A stretch of 64,000 nt of DNA, taken from positions 434,001 to 498,000 of the forward strand of contig CAVTAR010000003.1 in NCBI GenBank assembly GCA_963732775.1. The letters run 5' to 3'. The notes below the pieces were generated by a model. The model was not told the DNA's origin. It searched no databases and saw only the letters and a program-made list of their open reading frames with translations. Positions 25,839 to 35,453 of the stretch are shown piece by piece. A program made the translations under genes and the position numbers. Position 1 is the stretch's first letter. Every line of letters begins with the position of its first letter. The stretch is from CAVRQM01 sp963732775. Lineage in GTDB: Bacteria > Pseudomonadota > Alphaproteobacteria > Acetobacterales > Acetobacteraceae.

Positions 25839-26368
25839 GCGGCAGGCCCCTGAGCGGCGGGCGGGCGGGCGCGGAACAGCAGGTCGGTTTTCTGCGCGCT
25901 GCCCGCGCTGCTGCCGACCCAGTAGGACACGACGCTGGTGGCCATCGCGGCCAGCGTGCCGAGCAGCATGGTGGCCATCGTCTGCGACCCTGGCGGCAGG
26001 CTACGGGTCAGGGACGCCCATACCGCACCAGCGAAGGCCGCCAGCACCAGCACGCTGATCACCGCCGGCGCGCTTGGCGGCGTACAGGGCGGCGCGCGCG
26101 GCGGCTCGCTGGCCGTCGCGGCCGCGGCTGGGCCTGCGGTGCCCAGACCCGTGGCGGTGCTGGCGATGCGGGCGAGTTCCAGCCGGAGTGCCGAGGCGAC
26201 GAGCGGGTCGCGCGCCACCACCTGCTCGGCGGCGGCGGCATCCGGCGTGCCGGTCACTCGGCCGACGGCCTGCTCCACCTGCTGCACGATGCGTGCGGCA
26301 TCCGGTCCGAAGGCCGGCATGGCAAGTTCCGGGGCCAGACTCAGCGCCAGCGATAGAACCGCGTTCAT
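25817..26368 (-). CDS. Phage-element membrane protein, holin-like
   Basis: 183 aa. A helical, Ala/Pro-rich N-terminal part is followed by two membrane helices (VISVLVLAAFAGAVWASL and MATMLLGTLAAMATSVVSYWV) and a tail GSSAGSAQKTDLLF. Proteins of this form close many alphaproteobacterial tail operons and are often called holin-like. ATG overlaps the preceding stop by one base (TGATG). Last gene of the element. Confidence 0.65.
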   Translation of the reverse strand: MNAVLSLALSLAPELAMPAFGPDAARIVQQVEQAVGRVTGTPDAAAAEQVVARDPLVASALRLELARIASTATGLGTAGPAAAATASEPPRAPPCTPPSAPAVISVLVLAAFAGAVWASLTRSLPPGSQTMATMLLGTLAAMATSVVSYWVGSSAGSAQKTDLLFRARPPAAQGPAAQPVSSP

Positions 26369-27289
26369 CAGGCCGCCTCCAGGCTGTTGGCATCCTCGTC
26401 GCGCTGGCGGAAATAGGCCTCGATGTCGCGCCGCAGCGCCGGCTTGTTCCCGGCCAGCTCCAGCACGCCCCAGGTGTTGCGCCGCAGGTCGGTCTCCGGG
26501 TCGAAATGGTGACGTGCCAGCACGTCCCAGCGCTCGATGTAGCGGCGGTTGGCCTTGGCGCCGTGCCAGGCGTGCTCGATCGTGCCATCGGTGCTGCCGA
26601 TGTTGCCGGCAACGTGCTGGTCGGCCCGCGCCTGCCAGGCCAGCAGCGGGCGGCGGTAGCCGGCGCCCAGCCGTACCGGGGATGCTGCTCGCCACCCGCC
26701 CGACCAGCGCGAGCGCCATGTGGTGGTCGGCGGCCCCCAGCGGCGCGGTCTCGATCAGGCCGCCGGTCCACTCCAGCGCTTGGCGCGTCGCCGCCCAGGC
26801 GTAGCCGGGATGGGCGAAGACGCCGTATGGCTGGCCCACGGGCTTGCCGTCGCGCCACTGCCGGCAGAAGCTGCGATGCACCTGCACGTGCTCGTCATTC
26901 GGGCCGAGGTCGTAGCAGTCGCTCCAGGGCTGGATCACGTCGTGGAACTGCAGCGCGTGCACCGCCTCGGCGGCCCAGTCGGGGCGACGGAAGCGGATGT
27001 CGGCGTCGATCCAGGCGACGTATTTCGCCGCGTCCGGCAGCCGCGCGATGCCGAGGTTGAGGAGATTCTCCTTGGTCCATACCATGGTCTTCGCGCGCAC
27101 GCCGACATGACGCACGCCCGCGGTGCCGGTCAGGGCATGGGGACGGTCGCCATAGGCGCACTCGACCACGGTGAGCTGGACGCCGCTGTCCAGCATGTGG
27201 CGCTCGAAGTCGCGATAGAGTCGCTGGCGACTCGACCAGCGCAGCGGGTTGGCGATGGCGGTCACGACGTGGAGCAGATCTGCCCGCAT
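26368..27289 (-). CDS. Phage-encoded glycosyltransferase-like protein, frameshifted
   Basis: About 306 aa after repair. GT-A style fold suggested by the N-terminal strand LLHVVTAIANPLRW, and a DxD-type metal motif in KYVAWIDADIRFRRPDW. Further conserved-looking blocks are IQPWSDCYDLGP and GYAWAATRQALEW. A single extra base in the C4 (G4 on plus) run at 26678-26681 breaks the frame; the true C-terminus (YFRQRDEDANSLEAA) ends at 26368. It may modify host surface sugars or virion proteins. Confidence 0.72.
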
Positions 27290-27832
27290 TCAGGCGACTC
27301 CCTCTGAATAGGAAACGGATTGGTAGGCGAGCGCGCAGAGCCGTCGTGACCAGCCGCGCCCGAAGCGCCGCCAGGTTGGCAGGGCGGCCATGAACGACAG
27401 CCGTTCCGCGAGATATTCGGCGCACAGCGACGGCAGCGTCTCGCGGCTGACGGCGGCCTCGACCGCGGCCAGGGTGTGTGGGCCGACAATCCCGTCCGGC
27501 GTGGCGCCGGTCGCCGTCTGCAGCCAGCGTGCGGCCCGCGCCGGGCCGTTGTTCACGGCCGCGTCGAACACCAGCAGGGCGAGCGCTGCCGGCAGCCGGT
27601 CGGCCGCGACCGGCTCCCAGTAGTCGTCACGGAAGATCGCCTGCGCGTCGTCCAGGGTCAGCGCGGCGATGGCCCGGTCCGGGTAGGCGGCGGCCGAGAC
27701 GCCGAACTTGGTGCCGACCAGCGCCCCGGCCCCCACGCGGCCGCCGGTCCAGTTGCCGGGGTCGAGCGGCGAGCGGTCGAAGCCGCCCTCGTGCCCGACG
27801 ACGATGGCGAAGGCGCTCTCGAAGCGGCTCAT
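27290..27832 (-). CDS. GH108 family endolysin (N-acetylmuramidase)
   Basis: 180 aa. Catalytic Glu15 is in VVGHEGGFDRSPLDPGNWTG, the GH108 signature; the C-terminal part has the peptidoglycan-binding segment GATPDGIVGPHTLAAVEAA. It cleaves the glycan backbone for host lysis. No signal peptide, so it needs a holin. ATG overlaps the stop of the preceding small gene by 4 bp. Confidence 0.9.
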   Translation of the reverse strand: MSRFESAFAIVVGHEGGFDRSPLDPGNWTGGRVGAGALVGTKFGVSAAAYPDRAIAALTLDDAQAIFRDDYWEPVAADRLPAALALLVFDAAVNNGPARAARWLQTATGATPDGIVGPHTLAAVEAAVSRETLPSLCAEYLAERLSFMAALPTWRRFGRGWSRRLCALAYQSVSYSEGVA

Positions 27833-28083
27833 GCCGCACCGCCGGGCACATGCGGCCAGATCGCCGCCGCCCAGCCGAACAGGCCGCGCAGCGCGCCCAC
27901 CAGGCCGGCGATCCCACCCAGCAGCAGCAGCACGCGGAACCCGCCGGAGGCACGGGCCACCGTGTCGGCGAGCTCCTTCTGGTCTTGGCGGATCTCGTCG
28001 AGCAGGCCGATCAGGCTGGTCATGCGCTCCTCGAGCCGCGCGACGCGCTCGACGAAGCTCAGCGGCGCGATGTCGTCCACCAT
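27829..28083 (-). CDS. XhlA-like small membrane protein (lysis accessory)
   Basis: 84 aa. A coiled-coil N-terminus (VARLEERMTSLIGLLDEIRQ) and a single membrane helix (RVLLLLGGIAGLVGALRGLF) match the XhlA/hemolysin layout. It directly precedes and overlaps the endolysin gene. A holin or lysis-regulator role is inferred. Confidence 0.7.
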   Translation of the reverse strand: MVDDIAPLSFVERVARLEERMTSLIGLLDEIRQDQKELADTVARASGGFRVLLLLGGIAGLVGALRGLFGWAAAIWPHVPGGAA

Positions 28084-28085
28084 GG

Positions 28086-31000
28086 TCACTGCACCTCCGT
28101 GCTGCGTACGCGCGCGGCCCAATGCCAGGTGTCCGCGTTCGGGGCGGTGACACTCAGCGCCAGGCAGCCGTTGGTGGGGTCGGCGGCGGTGGTGAAGGCT
28201 GCCGCGCTGCCGCTGCCGATGCTGCCGTTGGGCGCGGCACCGGCGACGCCGTTGACGAACTGCGTCGAGGCGTTGTTCGAACCCTTGTACAGCATCCCGT
28301 CGAGCAGCCGGTAACGCGACACGTTGCCCGCCGTCGTGGTGTCGATGCCGACCACCTCGATGAACATGTTGAGGGCGGTGTTCGACGCCGGATTGACGCA
28401 GTTGTTGCCGGCGGGCGGGTTGCCGTCGACCGTGAGGCGGGTCGTCGTGGTGGAGGTGGTGCTGCCGATCAGCAGGTAGGTGTTGCTGTTGGCGATGCCG
28501 CCGCCGCCCGGCGGATTGCCCTGCAACTGGGTGCCGCTGTCGCTCAGGGCCTTGATCCTCGTCACGCCGGTGAGCGTGGGCGACGCGGTCGGCGCCGCGC
28601 CGGTCACGTCCGCCACGGCGAGCGTGACAGCCCCCGTGCGCCCGGCAACCGTGGTCACGGGAGCGGCGGTGAGGTAGCCCTGGGCCTTGACGAAGGCGTC
28701 GGTGGCGATCGCGGCGGTGTTGTCGCCGGTGGCCTGGGTCGGCGCGGTCGGCGTGCCGGTCAGCGCCGGCGAGGCGAGCGGGGCGGCGCCGCTGACGTCG
28801 GCGACGGCGAGCGCGACCGCTCCGGTGCGGCCTGCGATCGACTGCACCGGAGCGCCGCTCGCCGTGATGTAGGCGCCGGGATTGGCGGCGCTGTACGGCG
28901 TGAAGCCGAGCGCGGCCGTGATGTCGGAGGTAGTCAGCGTGACCGCCCCGGTTCGCGTGTCGAAGCTCGACACGCCGGCGGTGGCCCCGGCGACGACGGC
29001 CTTGACGAACGCGGTACTGGCAGCGTTGGTGCTGTTGTCGGTGGTGGGCGGCGTCGGCACCACCACGGTGCCGGTGCCCTTGGGGTTCAGCACGAGGTTG
29101 GCGTTCGGGTCGGGCGTCTCGACCGTCAGCGCCACCGTGTCCGTCCCGGACCGCACCAGCAGGTCGGCGTTACCGGCCGACACGTTGTCGGCCCGCAGCA
29201 CGGTGGTCCCCGCCGCCTGCAGGCGCACGCCGCCGGTCGTGCCCGTGCCGGCCAGCAGCAGATCGGCCAGGCCGGCCGTGTTCTCGGGCGCGATGCCGAC
29301 GGCGCCGGCCGACGACGTGACCAGCGCGTCGGTGTCACCGCCGCCGGCGTTGGTCGCGCGCAGGACCGCACCCCCGCCAGCGAGCAGGCGCACGCTGCCG
29401 GCGTTCTTCGCGGCCAGCGCGAGGTCGGCGTTGGCGACCCCGCTCTCGGTGATGAGGCTGACGCTGTTCGTGCCCGCCCGCACCAGCACGTCGCTGTTGC
29501 CGGCGGCGGGGTTGTCGGCGCGCAGCACGAGCCCGCCGTTGGCCATCACGCGCACCCCGTTGGTGGCTCCTTGCCCGGCCAGGATCAGGTCGGCCGCACC
29601 GGCCGCGTTCTCCGGCGCGAGCGTGACCGAGCCCGAGCCCGCGGTGAACAGCGCGTCGGTGTCGGTCGCGCCCGGCGAGGTGGTGCGCAGCACGGTGGCG
29701 CCGCCCGATTGCAGGCGGACCGAGCCGCTGCCCTTGGCGCCGAGGGAGATGTCGGCGTTGGCGCTGGCACTCTCGGTGATGAAGCTGGCCGCCCCCGTAC
29801 CGGAGCGCAGCAGCAGGTCGGTGTCACCCGGCCCGGGACTGTCGAGGCGCAGCACCGTACCGTTCTGCGCCCGCAGTCGCAGGCTGCCCGTGGGCCCCTT
29901 CGCGCCGAGATAGAAGTCGATGTTGGCGTCGGGGCCGATCGCGCTGCCGCTCACCGGGTTGCCGGCCGCCGACGCATAGAGGCGCGGCTCGTTGGCCGCC
30001 CCGCCCGGCAGGTTCATCAGCACGCTGCGGGCGCTGGCACCATTGCCGGTGTTGACGAGCGGGCCGCCATTGCCGTTCTGCGCCAGCGGCTGGCCGGCGA
30101 CGTTCAGCGTGTTGATGGGATTCGTGCCGCTGTCGGCCACGTTGATCGCGGCCGCGCCATTGTTCAGGGAGTTGTAGCCGTTGACCCAAAGCTGGCCGAT
30201 GTCGACGCGGTTGCCGCTCTGCTCGACGTCGATGGCGCTCGTCTCCACGAGGTCGGTACGCCAGTTGTCGATCTGCACCGTCACGCCGGTGGCATTGACC
30301 AGCAGCCCCTTGCTGCCTGGCAGGCGCGTCGCGGGGGCGGTCTGGTCGTTGTGCTGGGTGGTGGCGTTGGCGATCTGGCCCGTGGTGCCGGCGCCGTCGA
30401 TCCACACGCCGTAGCGTACGAAGTCGGCGTAAAGATTGCTGATGTAGAACTTGGTCGTGACGCCGTTGGCACCGCTGGTGAGGTGGATCGCCGAGCGCGC
30501 ACCGAGGCTGAACAGGTCGCCGATGAAGATGCCGTCGACGCGGCGCAGGATTAGCGTGTCCTGGTTCGCCTCCTGCCAGGAGACGACCGACGCATCGGCC
30601 GACTGATAGGTCCAGGCATGCAGGTGCTGGATACGGGGAATGTCGTAGCAGTCGTCGATCTCGATGCCGGCGGTGTAGAACTGCCCGCTCACGTCGCGGA
30701 TGTCGAGCCGCCCGGAGTTGTCGGCGTAGATGCCGCGTGTCACGCCGGCAAACAGGACGTTGTCGAAACTGACCTCGCCCAGCGCGTTCAGCACCTTGAA
30801 CACGTAGTCGTACCCCGTCGGCTGCCAGCCGGGGCCGGTCGCAGGCTGCATCTCGCGCACCGCGAGGTCGCGTACCACGGCGCCACGAGCGTTCACGCCC
30901 TGGAAAGTGAACGGCACGTAGCCGGTCCCCGAAATGGTGATCATGGTGCCCGAGGCGGGGGCGGGACCGGCGGTGAAGCCCTGCCCCTGGAGAATAGGCG

Positions 31001-31427
31001 CAACGCCGGTGAAGGTGACGGCACTCTTCAGCGCGTAGTTGCCGGCCGGGAGGTAGACCACGTTGGCCGACCCCGCGCCGAGCAATGCGGCGATGGCGTT
31101 GAGCGCGGGGGCGATGTCGGTGGTCCCGTCGGCCTTCGCGCCATAGTCGAGGATGTTGAACACCGTGCCCTCGCGCGCGCCGAGGCTGCGCGCGACCGAA
31201 CTGCCGGGGACCAGCACGGTGCTGGTCGTGACGTTGCCGCCGCTACCGCCCCCGCCGCCGCCGCCGCCGCTGAGCCCGAGGGCGCGCACCCAGGCGGTGG
31301 TGGCCGCGGCGTTGGAATTGTCGTTGGCCGGCGGCGTCGTGAACTGCGGCGAGGGCAGCGACTGCGCCGCCGCGTCCGCGCCCAGCAGCAGCGAGGCAAC
31401 GGCCGCCGCCGTGACGATCCTGTTCAT
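28086..31427 (-). CDS. Large tail spike with pectate-lyase-like domain and signal-like N-terminus
   Basis: 1113 aa. Residues 1-22 look like a cleavable signal peptide (VTAAAVASLLLGADAAA), odd for a phage structural protein. Next are a fibre motif (TTPPANDNSNAAATTAWV), a run of glycines, and a right-handed beta-helix domain starting FNILDYGAKADGTTDI. Then come five repeats of about 54 residues, and two copies of AGRTGAV-type fibre repeats (SSFDTRTGAVTLTTSDI and similar). The C-terminal domain has SRYRLLDGMLYKGSNNAST. Likely binds or digests surface polysaccharide. ATG 31427; the frame upstream belongs to the neighbouring gene. Confidence 0.8.
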   Translation of the reverse strand: MNRIVTAAAVASLLLGADAAAQSLPSPQFTTPPANDNSNAAATTAWVRALGLSGGGGGGGGSGGNVTTSTVLVPGSSVARSLGAREGTVFNILDYGAKADGTTDIAPALNAIAALLGAGSANVVYLPAGNYALKSAVTFTGVAPILQGQGFTAGPAPASGTMITISGTGYVPFTFQGVNARGAVVRDLAVREMQPATGPGWQPTGYDYVFKVLNALGEVSFDNVLFAGVTRGIYADNSGRLDIRDVSGQFYTAGIEIDDCYDIPRIQHLHAWTYQSADASVVSWQEANQDTLILRRVDGIFIGDLFSLGARSAIHLTSGANGVTTKFYISNLYADFVRYGVWIDGAGTTGQIANATTQHNDQTAPATRLPGSKGLLVNATGVTVQIDNWRTDLVETSAIDVEQSGNRVDIGQLWVNGYNSLNNGAAAINVADSGTNPINTLNVAGQPLAQNGNGGPLVNTGNGASARSVLMNLPGGAANEPRLYASAAGNPVSGSAIGPDANIDFYLGAKGPTGSLRLRAQNGTVLRLDSPGPGDTDLLLRSGTGAASFITESASANADISLGAKGSGSVRLQSGGATVLRTTSPGATDTDALFTAGSGSVTLAPENAAGAADLILAGQGATNGVRVMANGGLVLRADNPAAGNSDVLVRAGTNSVSLITESGVANADLALAAKNAGSVRLLAGGGAVLRATNAGGGDTDALVTSSAGAVGIAPENTAGLADLLLAGTGTTGGVRLQAAGTTVLRADNVSAGNADLLVRSGTDTVALTVETPDPNANLVLNPKGTGTVVVPTPPTTDNSTNAASTAFVKAVVAGATAGVSSFDTRTGAVTLTTSDITAALGFTPYSAANPGAYITASGAPVQSIAGRTGAVALAVADVSGAAPLASPALTGTPTAPTQATGDNTAAIATDAFVKAQGYLTAAPVTTVAGRTGAVTLAVADVTGAAPTASPTLTGVTRIKALSDSGTQLQGNPPGGGGIANSNTYLLIGSTTSTTTTRLTVDGNPPAGNNCVNPASNTALNMFIEVVGIDTTTAGNVSRYRLLDGMLYKGSNNASTQFVNGVAGAAPNGSIGSGSAAAFTTAADPTNGCLALSVTAPNADTWHWAARVRSTEVQ
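29070..29890 (-). repeat. Five protein-level repeats of about 54 residues in the tail spike
   Basis: Five units aligned on VLR(A/T/L)-type cores: GSLRLRAQNGTVLR, GSVRLQSGGATVLR, NGVRVMANGGLVLR, GSVRLLAGGGAVLR, GGVRLQAAGTTVLR. Each is followed by a D-T/S-D-x-L block and an SxxPEN or ITES block. They look like stacked beta-repeats forming a shaft. Confidence 0.75.
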
Positions 31428-31480
31428 GCAAGGCCTTTCATGGTGAAAGCGTCGTTGCGTCGCGCGCCCGGTGGGCGTGG

Positions 31481-34400
31481 TCAGACGATCGAGAGCACGC
31501 CGCCATTGTTCCACACCGAACCGTGCGGCAGGCCCGCAGGACTGGTCGGCAGCGCGATGAGGCTCAGTCCCGGCAGCACCGCCGGCACGCTGGTGGTGAT
31601 GGCGTTCGCGGTCGCCGACATGGTGGCGCCGCCGATGCCCCAGCCGATCGACTGGCCGGCCCCCAGCAACAGGGCGTTGCCGTCGCCGAAGCTCGCGCGG
31701 TCGGTCCGGATGCCGTGCGAGAAACTGCCGCGGGACTCGGCCGGGGCGTGCGGCCACACGGTGGGGTCGGGCGCGGTACCTGCCGCCGATGAACAGGCCG
31801 CGTCCTTGCGGGGCCACGGCGTCGGGAGCGGCCAGGAACACGGTCTGCGAGCCGGCGGAGTAGCCGCCCGGCTGGTAGGTGCCGGCAGCGAGGCCCAGCG
31901 TGTCGAGCGGCGTGCCGGCGCCGTTGCCGAGCGTCAGCGTCCCGCCCGCCGTGTTGCGCACGACCAGGCCCTGCGCGCCGCCGCCGCGCGCAAACGCGGT
32001 GACGACCGCGGGCGCCGTGGTCAGCGTGGCCGCCGCCGTGCTGGCCCAGCCCGCCGCCTGCACGGCGGCCTGGATGGAGGCGGCGACGTCGGCCACGCTG
32101 CCGGTGCCGCGCCCGCCGTTCAGCGTTGCCAGGACAGGGCCGTAGGCATTCCCGGCGAGGTCGGTAGCCGCGATGGTGATCGCGTCGGTCATCCGGCACG
32201 CCGGCACGCCGATTTCGCCGAGCGCGGTCGCGAACGCCTTCGGCGGCGTCGCTGGCAGGAAGGCTCCGGCATTCAGGCCGAGCTTCTGCAACGTCGTAGA
32301 GCCGTTCGGCTGCGCCAGGACCAGCCCCGCCGGCTGCTGCACCAGCCAGGCCGTCAGCACCAGTCGCCCGCTCGCGGTGATGTCCGCGCGCACGCCGGGC
32401 AAGTTCGGCGTGGTGACGGCGGCAACCACGTCGGCCAGCGTGCCGCTGCCACCGATGGCGAAGCTGCGGCCGTTGATCGTCATCTGGTCGCCGGCCGCGG
32501 CACGGCCGCCGCCATAGGCCACCGCGGTGTCGTCGCGCGGCGTGGTGTAGGCCTGCGGGTTGATGCCCAGCGTCGCCAGCGCCGTGCCGCCCAGGGTCAG
32601 CGTGCCGAGGTCGCCCGGTGCCGTTCCGAACAGTACCAGGCTGGACACCGTGCCGCCCCAGCGCGCGACCGCCGCGCTCACCAATGGGACGCGCGCGGCC
32701 TGCACGGCGGCGGCGATCGAGACCACGTCGCCGTGCGCGCCGTCGCCGTTGAGGTTGACCGTGAACGCGTCGCGGCAGGCGCGCCGCCGCCGGTGAAGCG
32801 CACGACGGGCGCGCTGGTGTAGCCGGAGCCGGGATTGGTGATGGTCACGGCGGCGACCGAGCCGCCCAGCATCACCGCCGCGCCTGCCGCCCCGGTGCCG
32901 CCGCCGCCGGTGAACGCGACCGCGGGCGCGCTGCCGTAGGCGCCGCCGCCCGCCGTGACGGTGACGCCGGCGACGCCGCCGCCGGCCAGCGACGCGCTGG
33001 CCTGCGCGCCCACGTCCAAGGTGATGACGATCGTGCTGCCCTGCGGCACGGCGGGCGGGTTGCCGATGGAGTAGACCGCCGGATAGCTCACCCAGCGGCG
33101 GTTGACGCCGCCCGCCTCGCCGTCGAACGAGCCGACCGATCCATAGGCAAACAGCAGGTGCCCGCCATAGGCGCCGTTCTGGCCCCACGGGTCCATCGAC
33201 ATGCCCTGCACCGGATTGCCGATGCCCGAGCGCTAGGTCCAGCCCGCCTCCGGGCCGTTGTTGACCACGTCGAATTCGGAATGCTCGCCCGACGCGCTGA
33301 GGCCGGCGCGGCGCGAGCGAGTCCTCGTCATAGGTGGTGCTGGTGATCACCTCCCAATGGCCCCAGCCGGACGTGTTGTCCGTCAGGTGGGGCCAGGAAT
33401 AGATATTCTGCTCGGCGAAGTCGATGCCGCCGATATATTTCGCGTAGCGGTTGACATTGGCATAGTTGCGTGACCAGCCGATGCGCGCCGCGGCCGAGTT
33501 CTGCGGCGTGTTGGTGATGGTCGCGAAGTCTGAACGCCGGATTGCCCGCGGCGCCGACGCCGCTCGGCTGGCTGGTGAAACCACCCGAGACCTGCGACAG
33601 GCGATACGCGCCCTGATGGGAGTCCACCCGGTCGACGCCGAGATAGCCGGGGCCGGTCAGCACGGCGCCCTCGTCGAGCTCGACGCCGATCGAACGGCCG
33701 GCGGGCTGGTTGACGAAGGCGCCCAGCCGATAGGTGCCGCGCGGCACGAACAGGCGCGCGGTGGCGCCGTTCGGGACCTCGGCCATGGCGAGCGCGAAGG
33801 CGGGCGCGCTGTCGGCGCCTCCGGTGGGATCGGCGCCGAAGTCGAGCACGCTCGGGCGGTCGGCGGCGCGCGCGGCCAGGCTGCGCGCGGCGGGCGTTGC
33901 CGTCGCGAACACCACCGCCGCCGAGGCATCGGCGCCGGCCAGGCCCGGCGCGCCCCCGCCACCCGCGCCCGGCGTGTAGCCGAGCGCGGCGATGATGTCG
34001 GCCGCGAGCAGCGGGCCGCCCGAGACCACCTGCCCTTTCCCGTTCACCGTCACCTTCGTGTAGGTGCCCGGGCTCGCGATCGGCGGCAGCACCAGCGTGA
34101 GCGGCGAGCTGCCGGTGCCCACCACGTCGCCCACCACGGTCAGCGTGGGCGAGCTGGCGGCCACGAACGCGGTGGTGGCCAGCGCCTGCGAGATGTCGCC
34201 GGCGGGCGGCGTGGGCGCGGTCGGGCGGCCGGTGAATGTCGGGCTGTCGAGCGGTGCCAGCGTGCTGGCATCCGCGCTGAGCGTGCCGCCGGTGAGCGCG
34301 AGGCCGGCGCCGAGCGTGATGATCTCGGCACGGCCCACGCCGACGCTGGCGCGGCCGAGCAGCGCGCCGCCCGACAGCGTGATCAGCGGCTGGGTGCCGG

Positions 34401-34510
34401 CGAGCAGGACCTGCGTGCTGACGGCGTACGCTGGTCCCGCCCTGCGACAGCAGGGTCTGGTCGTCGGGCGTGATGGCGGTCGCCGCCGGCAACTGCGGGA
34501 CAGTCGGCAT
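31481..34510 (-). pseudogene. Second large tail spike/fibre gene, broken by frameshifts and an amber codon
   Basis: The reconstructed product is about 1000 aa. Start MPTVPQLPAATAITPDDQTL, then fibre repeats (APLDSPTFTGRPTAPTPPAG), a beta-helix entry VLDFGADPTGGADSAP, and a segment with RYAKYIGGIDFAEQNIYSWP. The C-terminus (LPHGSVWNNGGVLSIV) resembles trimeric fibre tips. The frame changes near 34430, 33535, 33310, 32775 and 31785, and an in-frame TAG stands at 33233-33235. Single-base errors could explain each break, but the density is far above that of other genes, so real decay is possible. Confidence 0.7.
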
Positions 34511-34563
34511 GAGTGTCTCCGGATGAGGGGTACCGACGGGCGTCTAGGAAAGCTGCACTCGTC

Positions 34564-34585
34564 ATGATCGGCGCAAGCCGATCAT
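34564..34585. other. Perfect hairpin with a GCAA (GNRA) loop
   Basis: ATGATCGGC, loop GCAA, GCCGATCAT: a 9-bp stem in the 143-bp gap between two fibre genes. Read as plus-strand RNA the loop is GNRA. On the coding (minus) strand it is TTGC. No T-tract follows, so an mRNA processing or stability role is as likely as termination. Confidence 0.5.
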
Positions 34586-34653
34586 CCATGCCTTCCCGAT
34601 CGCGCCGAAAAAGGCGTGGTTAATCGGCCTTCGCCGACCAAGGCTGTATCGGC

Positions 34654-35169
34654 TCAGCCGCTGACCAGGATCGGCGCGCCATTCTGGTCCGTGACGACCA
34701 CCCCGGCGCCGGTGGTCAACGCCGCGGCCAGGCTCGCGCCCGGGGTCGCCGGCGGAGCGGCGGCAGTCGCCAGCGGCTGCACCGGCAGCAGGATGGCGCG
34801 TCCGATCACCCGGCCGCTGCCGGTGCCGAGCGTCAGCTGCACCACGTACGTCGTGCCGGCGACGCCGCCCGACAACCACACCACGGCGGTCTGGCCGTCG
34901 GTGAAGCTCTGCCCCGGCAGCAGCTCGTCGGGCGGCTGCACCGCGACGGTGACGCTGGTGATCGTGTCGCCGTCGTTGCCGAGCAGCGCCTGGCTCGCAT
35001 CGACCTCGTAGTCGAGCACGTCGGACGGGTCCTTGGCGGGCCAAGACAGCGGCGCGGCGGCAGGGATCGCCGCCCCCCGCGGCAGCGGCAGGAAGCCATC
35101 CAGCACCACGCTGCGGGCATTGCTCGGCCGAAAGGCGCGCGCCGTCATCGGCACATTTGTCCCTGACAT
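34654..35169 (-). CDS. Fibre-associated structural protein
   Basis: 171 aa. N-terminus MSGTNVPMTARAFRPSNAR, then a beta-rich domain (DVLDYEVDASQALLGNDGD; ITSVTVAVQPPDELLPGQSF; VAGTTYVVQLTLGTGSGRV) like the fibre-tail adaptor proteins of Mu-like phages. A role joining fibres to the tail is inferred from position. Confidence 0.6.
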   Translation of the reverse strand: MSGTNVPMTARAFRPSNARSVVLDGFLPLPRGAAIPAAAPLSWPAKDPSDVLDYEVDASQALLGNDGDTITSVTVAVQPPDELLPGQSFTDGQTAVVWLSGGVAGTTYVVQLTLGTGSGRVIGRAILLPVQPLATAAAPPATPGASLAAALTTGAGVVVTDQNGAPILVSG

Positions 35170-35180
35170 CGGCGCGCTCC

Positions 35181-35453
35181 CTAATGGCCGCCGGCAGCGG
35201 CGATGGCGTTCACCTGGCTCTGCAACGCGGTGAGCTGGGCCTGCACGCTGGCCAGCGTGACCACCGGGATGGTCGGGGTCTGCGCGGCCGGGGCGGTGAA
35301 GCCGTTGCCGATTTGCAGCCACCCGATGGCGATGCCGCTGACGCTGGTCACGTCGACCCAGGTGATGCCGGGCGGGAACAGGCTGTTGATGGCCAGCGCG
35401 GTGGAGAACAGCTCCAGCACCACTCCGCCCGCGACGCGCGCATATGTCTTCAT
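35181..35453 (-). CDS. Small fibre accessory protein
   Basis: 90 aa. It starts MKTYARVAGGVVLELFSTAL and has GITWVDVTSVSGIAIGWLQI, then a C-terminal coiled coil (SVQAQLTALQSQVNAIAAA). Similar short genes follow fibre genes in many tailed phages and may be chaperones or trimerisation factors. Overlaps the fibre gene stop by 4 bp. Confidence 0.65.
   Translation of the reverse strand: MKTYARVAGGVVLELFSTALAINSLFPPGITWVDVTSVSGIAIGWLQIGNGFTAPAAQTPTIPVVTLASVQAQLTALQSQVNAIAAAGGH

Noticed and set aside
25817..26368. Phage attachment site at the left boundary
   Set aside because: No tRNA, integrase or direct repeat was recognised; the phage and host genes simply overlap.
27708..32822. Two long plus-strand open frames over the spike genes
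   Set aside because: Low-complexity Gly/Arg/Val composition mirroring the repeats of the opposite strand.
28086..33584. An 1832-residue giant spike
   Set aside because: The 5' part is the tail of a broken separate spike gene. An ATG with a leader at 31427 and the frame pattern separate them.
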